Shown in pieces: positions 40,050 through 50,129 of a DNA stretch of 64,000 nt. Position 1 is the first letter of the stretch. Each line of letters begins with the position of its first letter. The notes under the pieces were generated by a model. That model searched no databases, was not told where the DNA came from, and saw only the letters and a program-made list of their open reading frames with translations. The position numbers were made by a program, and so were the translations under genes. Source of the stretch: DATKZH01 sp964475955 (lineage in GTDB: Bacteria > Planctomycetota > Planctomycetia > Pirellulales > Thermoguttaceae); contig CAYYZY010000011.1 of the NCBI GenBank assembly GCA_964475955.1, positions 1 to 64,000 of the forward strand, written 5' to 3'.

Positions 40050-41126
40050 ATGAAGCGGACGAGCCGTCGCGGATTCATGGCGCGGGCCGCCGGCCTGGGA
40101 GCGTCGATGACGCTGGGGCCGTCGTGGGCCCTTTCGCAGGAAGAGCCGGCGCCGGACCGGAACACGACCGACCTGATGACCCCGGCCGTCGACCGCGCGG
40201 TCCAACGGGGGCTCGCCTATCTCGCCCGGCGGCAGACGGTGCGCGGCCAAGCGAAGGGGGCGTTCGGCTCGGGGGGCTACAGCGACGGCGTGGCCGTGTG
40301 CGCGCTGGCCGGGCTGGCGTTCATGGCCGGCGGCAGTCCGCCGGGGCGGGGGCCCTACGGGAAGCACGTCGAGCGGTGCATCGAGTTCCTCCTGGCGAAC
40401 ACGAACGAGCAGGGGTACATCGCGGCGCCGGGGGGCGGTCGCGACCGGATGTACGGCCACGGTTTCGCCACGCTGTTTCTGGCGGAAGCCTACGGCATGT
40501 CGATGCACGAGGACGACGATTCGCGGCTGGGAGGGAAGCTGCGAAGCGCCGTGAAGCTGATCGTCGACACCCAGAACGACGAGGGCGGCTGGCGCTATCA
40601 GCCGGTCAAGAGCGACGCCGACCTCTCGGTCACCATCTGCCAGATCATGGCCCTGCGCGCGGCGCGCGACGCCGGCCTCAACGTGCCCGACGCCACGCGC
40701 ACCCGCTGCATCGACTACGTGCGCAAGAGCCGGAATTCCGACGGCAGCTTCCGCTACACGCTCTCTTCGAGCCGAAGCTCGTTTCCGCTCACCGCGGCGG
40801 GCATCGTGGCCTTGAACAGTGCGGGCGTTTATAGCGGCCCCGAGATCGAGAAGGCCCGCGCGTACATGATGCGGAACCTCCCTTCGGGCTCCATCAGCGG
40901 AAGCTACTACTTTTACGCGCACTACTACGCCGCCCAGGCCGCGTGGCACGCGGGCGGCGCCTATTGGAGGAAGTGGTTCAAGGCGATTCGCGACTGCCTG
41001 CTCCGCAGCCAGAGCGCCGACGGGTCGTGGGTCGACCCGCACGTGGGCGCGGAATTCGGGGCGGCGATGGCGTGCATCATCCTTCAGTTGCCCAACAATT
41101 ACCTGCCGATCTTCGCCGAGGGCTGA
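40050..41126 (+). CDS. Tat-exported prenyltransferase/squalene-cyclase-repeat protein
   Basis: 358 residues from ATG 40050. The Tat signal is KRTSRRGFMARAAGLGASMT. The mature part has alpha/alpha-barrel repeats of the squalene-hopene cyclase type (PAVDRAVQRGLAYLARRQTV, ECIEFLLANTNEQGYIAAPG-like RCIEFLLANTNEQGYIAAPG, LIVDTQNDEGGWRYQPVKSD, CIDYVRKSRNSDGSFRYTLS and CLLRSQSADGSWVDPHVGAE). QW-like turns (GGWRY, DGSW) recur, but the protein is half the size of a cyclase and lacks a clear DXDD acid motif, so it is probably a binding protein. Such genes often precede MoxR genes in planctomycetes. Three bases separate it from the MoxR gene, so the two are translated together. Confidence 0.85.
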   Translation: MKRTSRRGFMARAAGLGASMTLGPSWALSQEEPAPDRNTTDLMTPAVDRAVQRGLAYLARRQTVRGQAKGAFGSGGYSDGVAVCALAGLAFMAGGSPPGRGPYGKHVERCIEFLLANTNEQGYIAAPGGGRDRMYGHGFATLFLAEAYGMSMHEDDDSRLGGKLRSAVKLIVDTQNDEGGWRYQPVKSDADLSVTICQIMALRAARDAGLNVPDATRTRCIDYVRKSRNSDGSFRYTLSSSRSSFPLTAAGIVALNSAGVYSGPEIEKARAYMMRNLPSGSISGSYYFYAHYYAAQAAWHAGGAYWRKWFKAIRDCLLRSQSADGSWVDPHVGAEFGAAMACIILQLPNNYLPIFAEG

Positions 41127-41129
41127 CGC

Positions 41130-42206
<1,077 letters not shown>

Positions 42207-42244
42207 TCCCTCGGCGGCTCCCGAGCCAACCCCACGAGACGGCC

Positions 42245-43171
42245 ATGGCTGCGGCGACCGACCAGAAGTACCTCGACGTCCGAACGATCGACCGAATCAC
42301 CCGGCTCGACGTGCGCGCGCGGCTGGTGGTCGAGGGGTTCATCACCGGCCAGCACAAGAGCCCGTACAACGGGGTCGCCGTGGAGTTCGCCGGGCATCGG
42401 GAATACGCCCCCGGCGACGAGATCAAGCACATCGACTGGAAGGTCTGGTCGAAGACCGACCGGCTGTACGTGAAGCAGTACGAGGAGGAGACGAACCTCA
42501 GATGCACGATCCTGCTCGATTGCAGCCGCTCGATGCGCTACGGCGAGCGCGCCGAGACGGCCCGGAGCAAGTTCGACTACGCGGCCACCGCGGCCGCCTC
42601 GCTGACCTACCTCCTCCAGCGACAGCAGGACAGCGTGGGGCTGGTCACGTTCAACACGAAGATCGAACGCAACCTGCCGGCCAGCTCGCACCCGAGCCAC
42701 TTCAAGCTGCTGTTGCACGCCCTGGAGCAGACGACCCCCGACGACCGGACCGACCTGGGCGACGTCTTCTCCGAGCTGGCCGGCCAGATCCGCCGGCGCG
42801 GCCTGATCGTGCTCCTCTCCGACCTGTTCGTCGATCGCGACACGCTGGCCGAAACCCTGCGCCAGTTCCGGATCCGACGGCACGAGGTCATCGTCCTGCA
42901 CGTGCTGCACGACCACGAGCTGACGTTCCCGTTTCAGGACAACACCCTGTTTCGCGGGCTGGAGGACGAGCTCGAGCTGCACACCGAGCCGCGGGCCCTG
43001 AGGGCGACGTACCTGGAGGTCGTCGAGCGTTTTCTGTCCGACGTGCGCAGCCTGTGCGCCGGCCTGGGCATCGACTACGTGCGCATGAGCACCAGCGACC
43101 CGCTCGACGCGGTCCTTTCCGGCTATTTGCGATTCCGCCGCCGCGCGCGGCGGAACGTGGCGCCCCGGTGA
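42245..43171 (+). CDS. DUF58-domain VWA-like protein
   Basis: 308 residues from ATG 42245. Partner of the MoxR ATPase. The DUF58 signature is FAGHREYAPGDEIKHIDWKV, then WSKTDRLYVKQYEEETNLRC. The VWA MIDAS motif (D-x-S-x-S) is intact in TILLDCSRSMRYGERAETAR, and downstream strands include SVGLVTFNTKIERNLPASS and GLIVLLSDLFVDRDTLAETL. No TM segment, so it should work in the cytoplasm at the membrane face with MoxR. The stop codon lies at the edge of a GGTGAGGG tandem repeat (43168-43235). Confidence 0.95.
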   Translation: MAAATDQKYLDVRTIDRITRLDVRARLVVEGFITGQHKSPYNGVAVEFAGHREYAPGDEIKHIDWKVWSKTDRLYVKQYEEETNLRCTILLDCSRSMRYGERAETARSKFDYAATAAASLTYLLQRQQDSVGLVTFNTKIERNLPASSHPSHFKLLLHALEQTTPDDRTDLGDVFSELAGQIRRRGLIVLLSDLFVDRDTLAETLRQFRIRRHEVIVLHVLHDHELTFPFQDNTLFRGLEDELELHTEPRALRATYLEVVERFLSDVRSLCAGLGIDYVRMSTSDPLDAVLSGYLRFRRRARRNVAPR

Positions 43172-43268
43172 GGGGTGAGGGGGTGACAGGGTGAGGGGGT
43201 GACAGGGTGATGGGGGTGAAGGGGTGATGGGGGCTTGCGGCCTGGTTCCCAAGCTCCAGCTTGAGAAC
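43168..43268. repeat. GGTGAGGGGGTGACAG tandem repeat and a 24-base hairpin
   Basis: 43168-43235 is a degenerate tandem array of GGGTGA units (GGTGAGGGGGTGACAGGGTG repeated). The hairpin at 43245-43268 (GTTCCCAAGCT-cc-AGCTTGAGAAC) has an 11-base stem with one mismatch. The array fills most of the 134 bases between the DUF58 and BatA-like genes. It may weaken coupling between the two halves of the operon. Confidence 0.7.
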
Positions 43269-43305
43269 GAGACGTCAGCCGGGTAACCCGAGAAGCGGTC
43301 GTTCC

Positions 43306-45579
43306 ATGTTCGGCAGTTGGCTGGTCAATCCGTGGTTGCTCGGCGCGGGGTCGCTGCTGGTCCTGTCGCCGATCATCATCCACCTGTTGAACAAGCGGCG
43401 GTTCAAGACGGTCGACTGGGCGGCCATGCACTTCTTAGTCGAGGCCGACCAGCGGAACCGGCGGCGCGTGCGCCTCGAGGACCTGCTCTTGCTCGCGCTG
43501 CGCTGCCTGGCCGTGCTGCTCGTCACCCTGCTGGTCGCCCGGCCGTTTCTGGCGCTGGGCCACTCGGGTGGGACGTTCGACTCGGTCCGCTGCGAGCGGA
43601 TCGTGGTGCTCGACGACTCGCCCAGCATGGACGCCCGGGCGCAGGGCTCGTCGCCGTGGCAGAGCGCCCGGCGGCGCCTGGCGGAACTGGTCGAGGGGCT
43701 GGCGGGGGCCAAGTCGGACGATTCGCTCACGCTGCTCTTGGCATCGGAGCCGAGCCGCCCCGTGTTCCACGCCCTGCCGATCAACGACGAGACCGTCGCC
43801 GAGATCGCCGAGCGGATCAAGGAGCTGGAGGTTTCCGACCTGGCCGCCGACTTCGACGCCGCGCTCGTCGAAATCGACAAGTCGCTCAAGGCCCGATCGG
43901 CCAACGTCAACCACGTCGTCTACCTGCTCAGCGACCTGCGGCGCCGCGACTGGTCGGTCGGCGAGGCGCTCGAGTCGGAAGGAATGCTCGGCGCGCTGCG
44001 GCGCATCTCCCGGCAGACCGTGGGCTGCTTCGTGGTCGACGTGGCCGGCGACGAGGTCGACAACCTGGCCGTCACCGAAATCGCCTCGCAGGAGAAGGCG
44101 CTGGCCCTGGGCGTCGCCTCGCGGTTTGAAGTCTCGGTGAAGAACTTCGGCGCGCGCGAGGCGGGCCGCGTGCGCGTGACGTTCACGACCGGCGACTCCC
44201 TGCCGCTGGAGGGCCGGATCGACGCGATCCCTCCCGGGGCGACCGAATCCGTGCCCTTCACCTACACCTTCGCCCGGCCCGACGCCCCGCTGGTCGATGC
44301 GCCCCCGGAGCCCGTGCCGATCCGGGCCGAGCTGGCCGTGAAAGAGAACCCGGGTTCCGACCGCCTGGCGGCCGACAACGTGCGCCACTTCCCCGCCCGG
44401 GTCACCCGCGGCGTGCCCACGTTGATCGTCGACGGCGACCCTTCGGCCACGTACGGGCGGAGCGAGTCGTTCTTCCTCCGGCGGGCGCTGGCGCCGCCGG
44501 GCGAGTTCCTCTCGGGGATCGACGTCGAGGTCGCCAGCGACGCCGACTTCGAGACCCTCCCGCTCGACCCTTACCGGGTGATCTACCTAGCCAATGTCTA
44601 TCGCCTCAGCGACCGGCGGCGCGAAGCCCTGGAGGCGTGGGTGCGGTCGGGCGGGGGCCTGGTGATCGCGCCGGGGGACCAAGTCGACGAGGCGTTCTAC
44701 AACGGCGACCTGCACCGCGACGGAGACGGACCGCTCCCCCTCAAGCTGAGGTCGATCCAAGGCGACGAGAAGCACGAGCGCTGGGTCGCCTTCGCCCCAC
44801 GGGCGGCGAACCATCCGGTGCTGGCCGCCTTTGAAGGGCGGAACAATCCGTTCGTTGCCGGCGTCAAAGTGTTTCGGTGGTGGAGCGGCTCGATCTCGCC
44901 CGACGAGTTGCGCGCCGGCCGCGCCGCGTGCGTCGCCCGGCTGACCGACGGCGAAGCCTCGCCGGCCATCGTCGAAAGGGCCTTCGGCGACGGGCGCGTG
45001 CTCGCGCTGGCGACGGCCCTCGACGCCGATTGGGCCAACTGGCCCGAGAGCCCCAGCTTCCTCATCACCATGCAGGAGTTGAACCGCTACGTGGCCCGAA
45101 AGACCGGCGACGAGGGATCGGTGGTCGTCGGCGAGCCGCTGCGCCACCCGTTGGACCTGGCGGAGTACCGCACCGACGCGTCGATTTCGGGGCCGGGCAT
45201 CGAGGCGGCGCCCATCCGGACCGGGCCCGACCCGGGCCGGGCGGCCCACGGCGCCGGCTCGCAGTGGCTGGCCGGCTACGACGCGACCGCCCGGCGCGGC
45301 TTTTACCGGATGGCCCTCCGGCGGACCGACGGCTCGACCGAAACGGTCCTGTTCGCCGCGAACCTCGACCCGAGCGAGAGCGATCTGGGCCGGGTGGACC
45401 GGGGGTTGCTGCGGCGTGCGCTCGGCGACGCCCGCGTTGAGGTTGTCGACGGCACGGGCCGGGTCGAGCTGGTCACCGAAGGGGCCAAGGGCGAGCTGTG
45501 GCGGGGCGTATTGGCCGCGCTGGTCGGGCTGTTGTGCGTGGAGCAATTCCTCGGTTGGCTGTTTGGACTGCGGAGGTGA
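43306..45579 (+). CDS. BatA-like VWA-domain membrane protein
   Basis: 757 residues from ATG 43306. Residues 1-30 contain the BatA N-terminal domain: WLVNPWLLGAGSLLVLSPII then IHLLNKRRFKTVDWAAMHFL. A second TM helix is at about 60-85 (LLALRCLAVLLVTLLVARPF). The VWA domain follows with a MIDAS motif in CERIVVLDDSPSMDARAQGS, and its end is VVYLLSDLRRRDWSVGEALE. Beta-rich periplasmic-type domains follow (LVIAPGDQVDEAFYNGDLHR). A last TM helix is LAALVGLLCVEQFLGWLFGL. The planctomycete type is longer than the 330-residue BatA of Bacteroidetes. It works with MoxR and DUF58; six bases separate it from the next gene, so they are coupled. Confidence 0.9.
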   Translation: MFGSWLVNPWLLGAGSLLVLSPIIIHLLNKRRFKTVDWAAMHFLVEADQRNRRRVRLEDLLLLALRCLAVLLVTLLVARPFLALGHSGGTFDSVRCERIVVLDDSPSMDARAQGSSPWQSARRRLAELVEGLAGAKSDDSLTLLLASEPSRPVFHALPINDETVAEIAERIKELEVSDLAADFDAALVEIDKSLKARSANVNHVVYLLSDLRRRDWSVGEALESEGMLGALRRISRQTVGCFVVDVAGDEVDNLAVTEIASQEKALALGVASRFEVSVKNFGAREAGRVRVTFTTGDSLPLEGRIDAIPPGATESVPFTYTFARPDAPLVDAPPEPVPIRAELAVKENPGSDRLAADNVRHFPARVTRGVPTLIVDGDPSATYGRSESFFLRRALAPPGEFLSGIDVEVASDADFETLPLDPYRVIYLANVYRLSDRRREALEAWVRSGGGLVIAPGDQVDEAFYNGDLHRDGDGPLPLKLRSIQGDEKHERWVAFAPRAANHPVLAAFEGRNNPFVAGVKVFRWWSGSISPDELRAGRAACVARLTDGEASPAIVERAFGDGRVLALATALDADWANWPESPSFLITMQELNRYVARKTGDEGSVVVGEPLRHPLDLAEYRTDASISGPGIEAAPIRTGPDPGRAAHGAGSQWLAGYDATARRGFYRMALRRTDGSTETVLFAANLDPSESDLGRVDRGLLRRALGDARVEVVDGTGRVELVTEGAKGELWRGVLAALVGLLCVEQFLGWLFGLRR

Positions 45580-45585
45580 CCGGAG

Positions 45586-48500
45586 ATGCACGGCCTCAAC
45601 GTATACGTATTCCCGCGGGCGAGGAAGGAGCGGCCTTCCGTTTTCCATGCGGGCGCCGTCCTCGCGGCGGTCGCGTTCGCTGGCTTGCTGCTGGTTACCC
45701 AGGGGGCGATGGCGCAACAGGGAATCGTGGTCGAGGAGCCCGCCGAGGAGGCGGCTGAGGCACCGCTCCGGTTCGCCCCGCAAATCGAAGCGGCGGAGCG
45801 CGTTGAGGCGGCCCAGCGTGCACAGGCGCAGCGGCTGAAAAACGCCCTGGAGTTATTCGAGCGGCGGCCACTGCCCGCCGCTGCCGCGGGCCCCACACGG
45901 CCGGCTGCCCCCGCGCAGGCCGCGCCGCAGCAGAGGAGCCTGCTCGGTGCGCTCAAAGAGGCACTGGAGGGGGAGGAGCAGAAGCGCCGGCGCGCGGAAG
46001 CCGTACGGCGCGAGGCGGCCCGGCGGCAAGCGATGCTCCAGGCCCAGATCATGCAGGCACAGCGCGCGGCCCAGATGGGACGGTTCGCACCGCCCTGGGT
46101 ATTCACTCCCAACGGCCCGATGGCGAACGTGCCGGCGGAAGCGTCGCTGAAGACCGACACGGACCTCGACCGGCTGCTCAACCGGGCCGACGAATTCGCC
46201 GCCGACGGGCGCTTCGACCTGGCCGTGGTCCTCTGGCAGGAGGTGCTCGACAAGTCGACCGACACGGTCATCACCCGCGATCAGTGGCTCCAGAAGACCT
46301 CCGAGCACGAATACCGCCGTTACCGGGCGGTCACCGAGGCCGTGGAACGGTCGCTGGCCGAGTTGCCGGAAACCGGCCTGCGCGTTTATCGGGCGAGTGC
46401 CGACGGCGAAGCCAAGGCCATCCTGGCGGCCGGGCAACCTGACGGCGAACGGCCGGGCCGCGACCGCGAGCAGGCGCTATCGGAGGTGGTGCGCCGGTTC
46501 TTCCTTAGCTCGCACGGCGACCAGGCGGCGTTCGAGCTGGCCTGCCTGCAACTGGAGCGGCACGAGTACATCGGCGCCAGCCGGCTGTTCGGCAAGCTGC
46601 TGGCCGACTACCCCGACTCCGACGTCGCCCGGCACCAGGTCGTCCGTCGACTGGCGGTGGCCAACGCGCGGATCGGCGACCGCCAGTCGGCCGAGGAGCT
46701 GCTGGCCGAGTTGGAGGAGTCGGCATCGGCCCCGTCGTTGCCGGGCGGCGACGGCCCTTCCTGGAACCCCGTCTCGCTGGTGCGGCGCGACGTGGAGCAG
46801 TCGGCCGCCCAGCCGCCCCTTTCCGAGCCGGCCGGTTCATGGCCCATGCACTTGGGAGGCCCCGGCCGAGCGGGCCACATGAAGGCCACCTCGTGGCAAG
46901 AGGGCGAGTCGGCGCTCACGGAACTCTGGGCGAACGAACTGGGGGCCAAGCTGCCGCAAGAATCGAAAACCGCGGCAGACGCGGAATTGCCCTCCCGCGT
47001 GCGGACTCGCTCGGGCAGGCAGATACGGCAGGTGGTCCGCCTGAACGATGGACGCGTCGTCATCGTCAACGCCGAGCACGCGGTGTTTCTCAACGGGCAA
47101 ATCTCTCTGGCCGGCGGCCAAGCCATCTCGGCGCTTCCCAGCACCGAAACGGTGATCGAGCGTTGGAAACGGGCGGGCTGGAATCCGGCGGGCGGGCTGC
47201 TCCTCGACGGGGGACATATCTACCTGAAGGCCCGCGACCGGCTCCTCTGCTGCGATGCGGCCACCGGCGAGACGCTCTGGAAGGGGCGGCCCAACGAGCA
47301 CCCGGTCCATCCGCTCGCGCGGGCCTACCTCGCCATCCCTCAAGACGATCGGAATTCGCAGCCGCAGCTCGCCTCGACCGAGGAGGTCCTCTGGTTCGGC
47401 GACCGGGTTCGCCAGGCGATGTCGCTGGTCGGCGACCTGGTGCTCAGCGTCGAGGGAAGCTCGCCGCAGGCCGAAGCGCCGCAACCGGCCCATCGCGCCG
47501 TGCCGGGGCCGTTCGGCGGCGTGGTCCTCGCGGGCGGGGCGACGGTGGCCGCGGGGACGCAATGCAACGCGATCTGCGCGTACGACCGCCGAAACGGCAA
47601 ACTGCGATGGCATCGCAGCGCCTTGGCGGAGAATGCCGAGCCGGGCACAGCAGCCACCTTCCTGGCCGCGCCCATCCCCTACGCGAACCTGCTGTTGGTT
47701 CCCGTGCTGCGCAACGGGCAGTTGTGGCTCACGGCCTTGGGCGCGGCCGACGGAACGACCCTCTGGAAGACGTTCCTCTGCGAGGCCCCCTGCGGCGCAC
47801 GTTCCCCTTTCTCGCCCGTGGGGACGGCCGTCGACGGCGGCGAGGTCTACGTGGCCAGCGGCGCCGGGGCCGTTTTCGCGCTCGACGCGCTCAACGGGGC
47901 CCTCCGCTGGGTCGCCACCTACCCGCGCTGCGTGCAGGGCCAACTGGCCGCCTATTCGCAAATCCGGCTTCCTGGCAGGCCGCCGGCGCCCGCCACGTTC
48001 GCAGAAGACGTGGCCATCCCCCGCGGCCGGCAGTTGCTGGTGATGGCCTCGGATCACGACCGGCTGATGGGCCTCGACCGCCGGACCGGCGAGCTGCTCT
48101 GGGAGTCGCCGGTCGATCCGGGCGGTGAGGGCGAAACGGCGTCGCGCTACTGCCTGGGCGTTTTGGGTGAGGGGCTGTACGTCGCCGGCCGGAACCGCGT
48201 GCGGCGATACGACGCGACCGGCGGTCGCCGGGTCTGGGAGGCGGAGATCGAGGATTCGTTGGCCCGCGGCCTGCTCACCGAAGCGGCGATCTACATGCCG
48301 CTGGCGGCCTCGGTCGTGCGACTCGACGTGACGACGGGCGAGCGGCTGGGGCGGGTCCCCGTCGTGCTGCCCAGCGACCAGCCGGTCGGCAACCTCTACT
48401 GCACGGGCGAGGGCCTTTTGGCGGCCGGCATGGGGAGGGTCTACGCACTCGGCGCGTCGCGCGCGTACCTCGACGAGTTGGCCGAGCGGATCGAGGCGGG

Positions 48501-50049
48501 CGACGGTCGCGCCCAACTCCGCCGGATGCGATTCCGATCGCGGTCCGACGACATGGACGGCGCCCTCGCCGACCTCCGCGGCGCGTACGACCTGCTGTTG
48601 GCCGCCGAAGACCCCGCCGCCAACGACGCCCTCGACGAAGCGATCGCCGACCTGGGCCTCTCCGCCGACCGGCCGCTCGTGGCGCTCGAGTTGCTCGCCA
48701 AGTCGGCCGCGGTCGGCGGCGGGGAGCCGCCCGCCGACGAAACGGTCGAAATGAGCGCGGCTTGGAAGCGGCGATCCACGCTCCTCTACGAGGCCCTGAA
48801 ATCGGTGCACAAGGAGAAGCTCAAGGGGACGGCGTTGCTGATCTTGGGCGTGGGACCGCTGTGTGCGAGCGACCGGCTCTTGACCGCCGCGCGCCGGGCC
48901 ATGGAAACGACGGTCGAGGCGGACGACGAAGCGCCGCTCCGCGAGGCGCTTGCGCACGACGACCCCCAAGTGCAGGCGCTTGGGGCCGTGGGGCTGACGT
49001 TGGTGCTGCGCGAGCGGTCGGCCCCGGAGGTGAAGGAGATGCTCGCCTCGGACGAACCGTACGCCCAACTCACCGCCGCGGCGGCCCTGGCCAACCAGGG
49101 CGACCGCGATGCCCTGCCCGTGCTCGGCGCCCTGCTCGATTCGGCCGAATTGTCCGTGCGCAGCCGTAGCGTCCAGGTCCTTCGGGCACTGACCGGCGAG
49201 TATTTCAGCTTCCTGCCCCACGCCCCGGCCGACGACCGGGCCCAAGCGGCGGCCCAGTGGCGCGCGTGGGTCGCGAGCCAGGAGAGCACGGTCGACCTGA
49301 GCCACCCCATCACGGAGGCCGACTTGACCTCGGGCCGAACGCTGCTCACCTGCCACTTGACGGGCGAGGTGATCGAGATCGACGCGCACGGGCGGATCAC
49401 GTGGCAGGAGGACCTGCCCGGGGCGTGGGAGTGCCAGGCGCTTCCCAACGGCCATCGCCTGGCGTGTTCGTGCACGCACCCGGTAATCATCGAATACGAC
49501 GACTGGGGCGACGAGGTGTCGCGGCTGGTGGTCGGCGACAAGCCGTTCAGCGTCCAGCGCCTGGCCAACGGGAACACGCTGGTCGCCTGCTACGCGGGCC
49601 GCATCCAGGAGATCGCGCCCGACAACCGGGTCGTCGCCGAGTTCGAGATGGCCAAGTACCCGGTCGACGCCGACCGCCTGGCCAACGGCAACACGCTGAT
49701 CTGCCTCAAGTCGGCCAATCGCGTGGTGGAAGTCGACGGCGCCGGGAACGTCGTCTGGGAGCTTCCGCGCGTGAGCAACCTCCGCTCGGCCCAGCGCCTG
49801 GCCAACGGCAACACGCTAATCTGCCACGCCGACCGCAGCGGGGTGTTCGAGGTGAACCCGGAGGGCGAGGTCGTGTGGAAGGCCTCCGACCTGCGCGATC
49901 CGCGCGACGCCCAGCGGTTGGCCAACGGAAACACCCTGGTGGTCGATTCCCGCGGCCTGCGCGAGATCGACCCGGAAGGCGAGGCCGTCTGGGTGTGGGC
50001 CCGGAGCGACGTCACCCGGTTCTCCCGAGTTCCCCCCGAAGGAACGTAG
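45586..50049 (+). CDS. 1487-aa exported protein: TPR-like region, PQQ propeller, HEAT repeats, second propeller
   Basis: ATG 45586 lies six bases after the BatA-like stop. Residues 20-45 form a signal peptide or anchor (AGAVLAAVAFAGLLLVTQGA). A coiled-coil, Ala/Arg/Gln-rich stretch follows (about 70-175), then helical TPR-like repeats (about 185-385: ADEFAADGRFDLAVVLWQEV and LASLYQ-like LACLQLERHEYIGASRLFGK). A PQQ-type propeller spans about 390-960 (GGLLLDGGHIYLKARDRLLC, GETLWKGRP, GKLRWHRSALAEN, DGTTLWKTF, GALRWVATYPRC, GELLWESPVDP and GRRVWEAEIEDS). HEAT-like helices lie at about 1100-1240 (LAHDDPQVQALGAVGLTLVL). A second propeller has four near-identical blades with RLANGNTL (about 1323, 1363, 1402, 1442). 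Probably a periplasmic scaffold; no enzymatic site visible. Confidence 0.9.
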   Translation: MHGLNVYVFPRARKERPSVFHAGAVLAAVAFAGLLLVTQGAMAQQGIVVEEPAEEAAEAPLRFAPQIEAAERVEAAQRAQAQRLKNALELFERRPLPAAAAGPTRPAAPAQAAPQQRSLLGALKEALEGEEQKRRRAEAVRREAARRQAMLQAQIMQAQRAAQMGRFAPPWVFTPNGPMANVPAEASLKTDTDLDRLLNRADEFAADGRFDLAVVLWQEVLDKSTDTVITRDQWLQKTSEHEYRRYRAVTEAVERSLAELPETGLRVYRASADGEAKAILAAGQPDGERPGRDREQALSEVVRRFFLSSHGDQAAFELACLQLERHEYIGASRLFGKLLADYPDSDVARHQVVRRLAVANARIGDRQSAEELLAELEESASAPSLPGGDGPSWNPVSLVRRDVEQSAAQPPLSEPAGSWPMHLGGPGRAGHMKATSWQEGESALTELWANELGAKLPQESKTAADAELPSRVRTRSGRQIRQVVRLNDGRVVIVNAEHAVFLNGQISLAGGQAISALPSTETVIERWKRAGWNPAGGLLLDGGHIYLKARDRLLCCDAATGETLWKGRPNEHPVHPLARAYLAIPQDDRNSQPQLASTEEVLWFGDRVRQAMSLVGDLVLSVEGSSPQAEAPQPAHRAVPGPFGGVVLAGGATVAAGTQCNAICAYDRRNGKLRWHRSALAENAEPGTAATFLAAPIPYANLLLVPVLRNGQLWLTALGAADGTTLWKTFLCEAPCGARSPFSPVGTAVDGGEVYVASGAGAVFALDALNGALRWVATYPRCVQGQLAAYSQIRLPGRPPAPATFAEDVAIPRGRQLLVMASDHDRLMGLDRRTGELLWESPVDPGGEGETASRYCLGVLGEGLYVAGRNRVRRYDATGGRRVWEAEIEDSLARGLLTEAAIYMPLAASVVRLDVTTGERLGRVPVVLPSDQPVGNLYCTGEGLLAAGMGRVYALGASRAYLDELAERIEAGDGRAQLRRMRFRSRSDDMDGALADLRGAYDLLLAAEDPAANDALDEAIADLGLSADRPLVALELLAKSAAVGGGEPPADETVEMSAAWKRRSTLLYEALKSVHKEKLKGTALLILGVGPLCASDRLLTAARRAMETTVEADDEAPLREALAHDDPQVQALGAVGLTLVLRERSAPEVKEMLASDEPYAQLTAAAALANQGDRDALPVLGALLDSAELSVRSRSVQVLRALTGEYFSFLPHAPADDRAQAAAQWRAWVASQESTVDLSHPITEADLTSGRTLLTCHLTGEVIEIDAHGRITWQEDLPGAWECQALPNGHRLACSCTHPVIIEYDDWGDEVSRLVVGDKPFSVQRLANGNTLVACYAGRIQEIAPDNRVVAEFEMAKYPVDADRLANGNTLICLKSANRVVEVDGAGNVVWELPRVSNLRSAQRLANGNTLICHADRSGVFEVNPEGEVVWKASDLRDPRDAQRLANGNTLVVDSRGLREIDPEGEAVWVWARSDVTRFSRVPPEGT

Positions 50050-50129
50050 CGTACGCGTCGGTTCCCGCGGTGCGGAGATCGCGCCGCACCGGGCGTGGAA
50101 GAAGCCAGTAAGCACGACGACCCTAGCCG

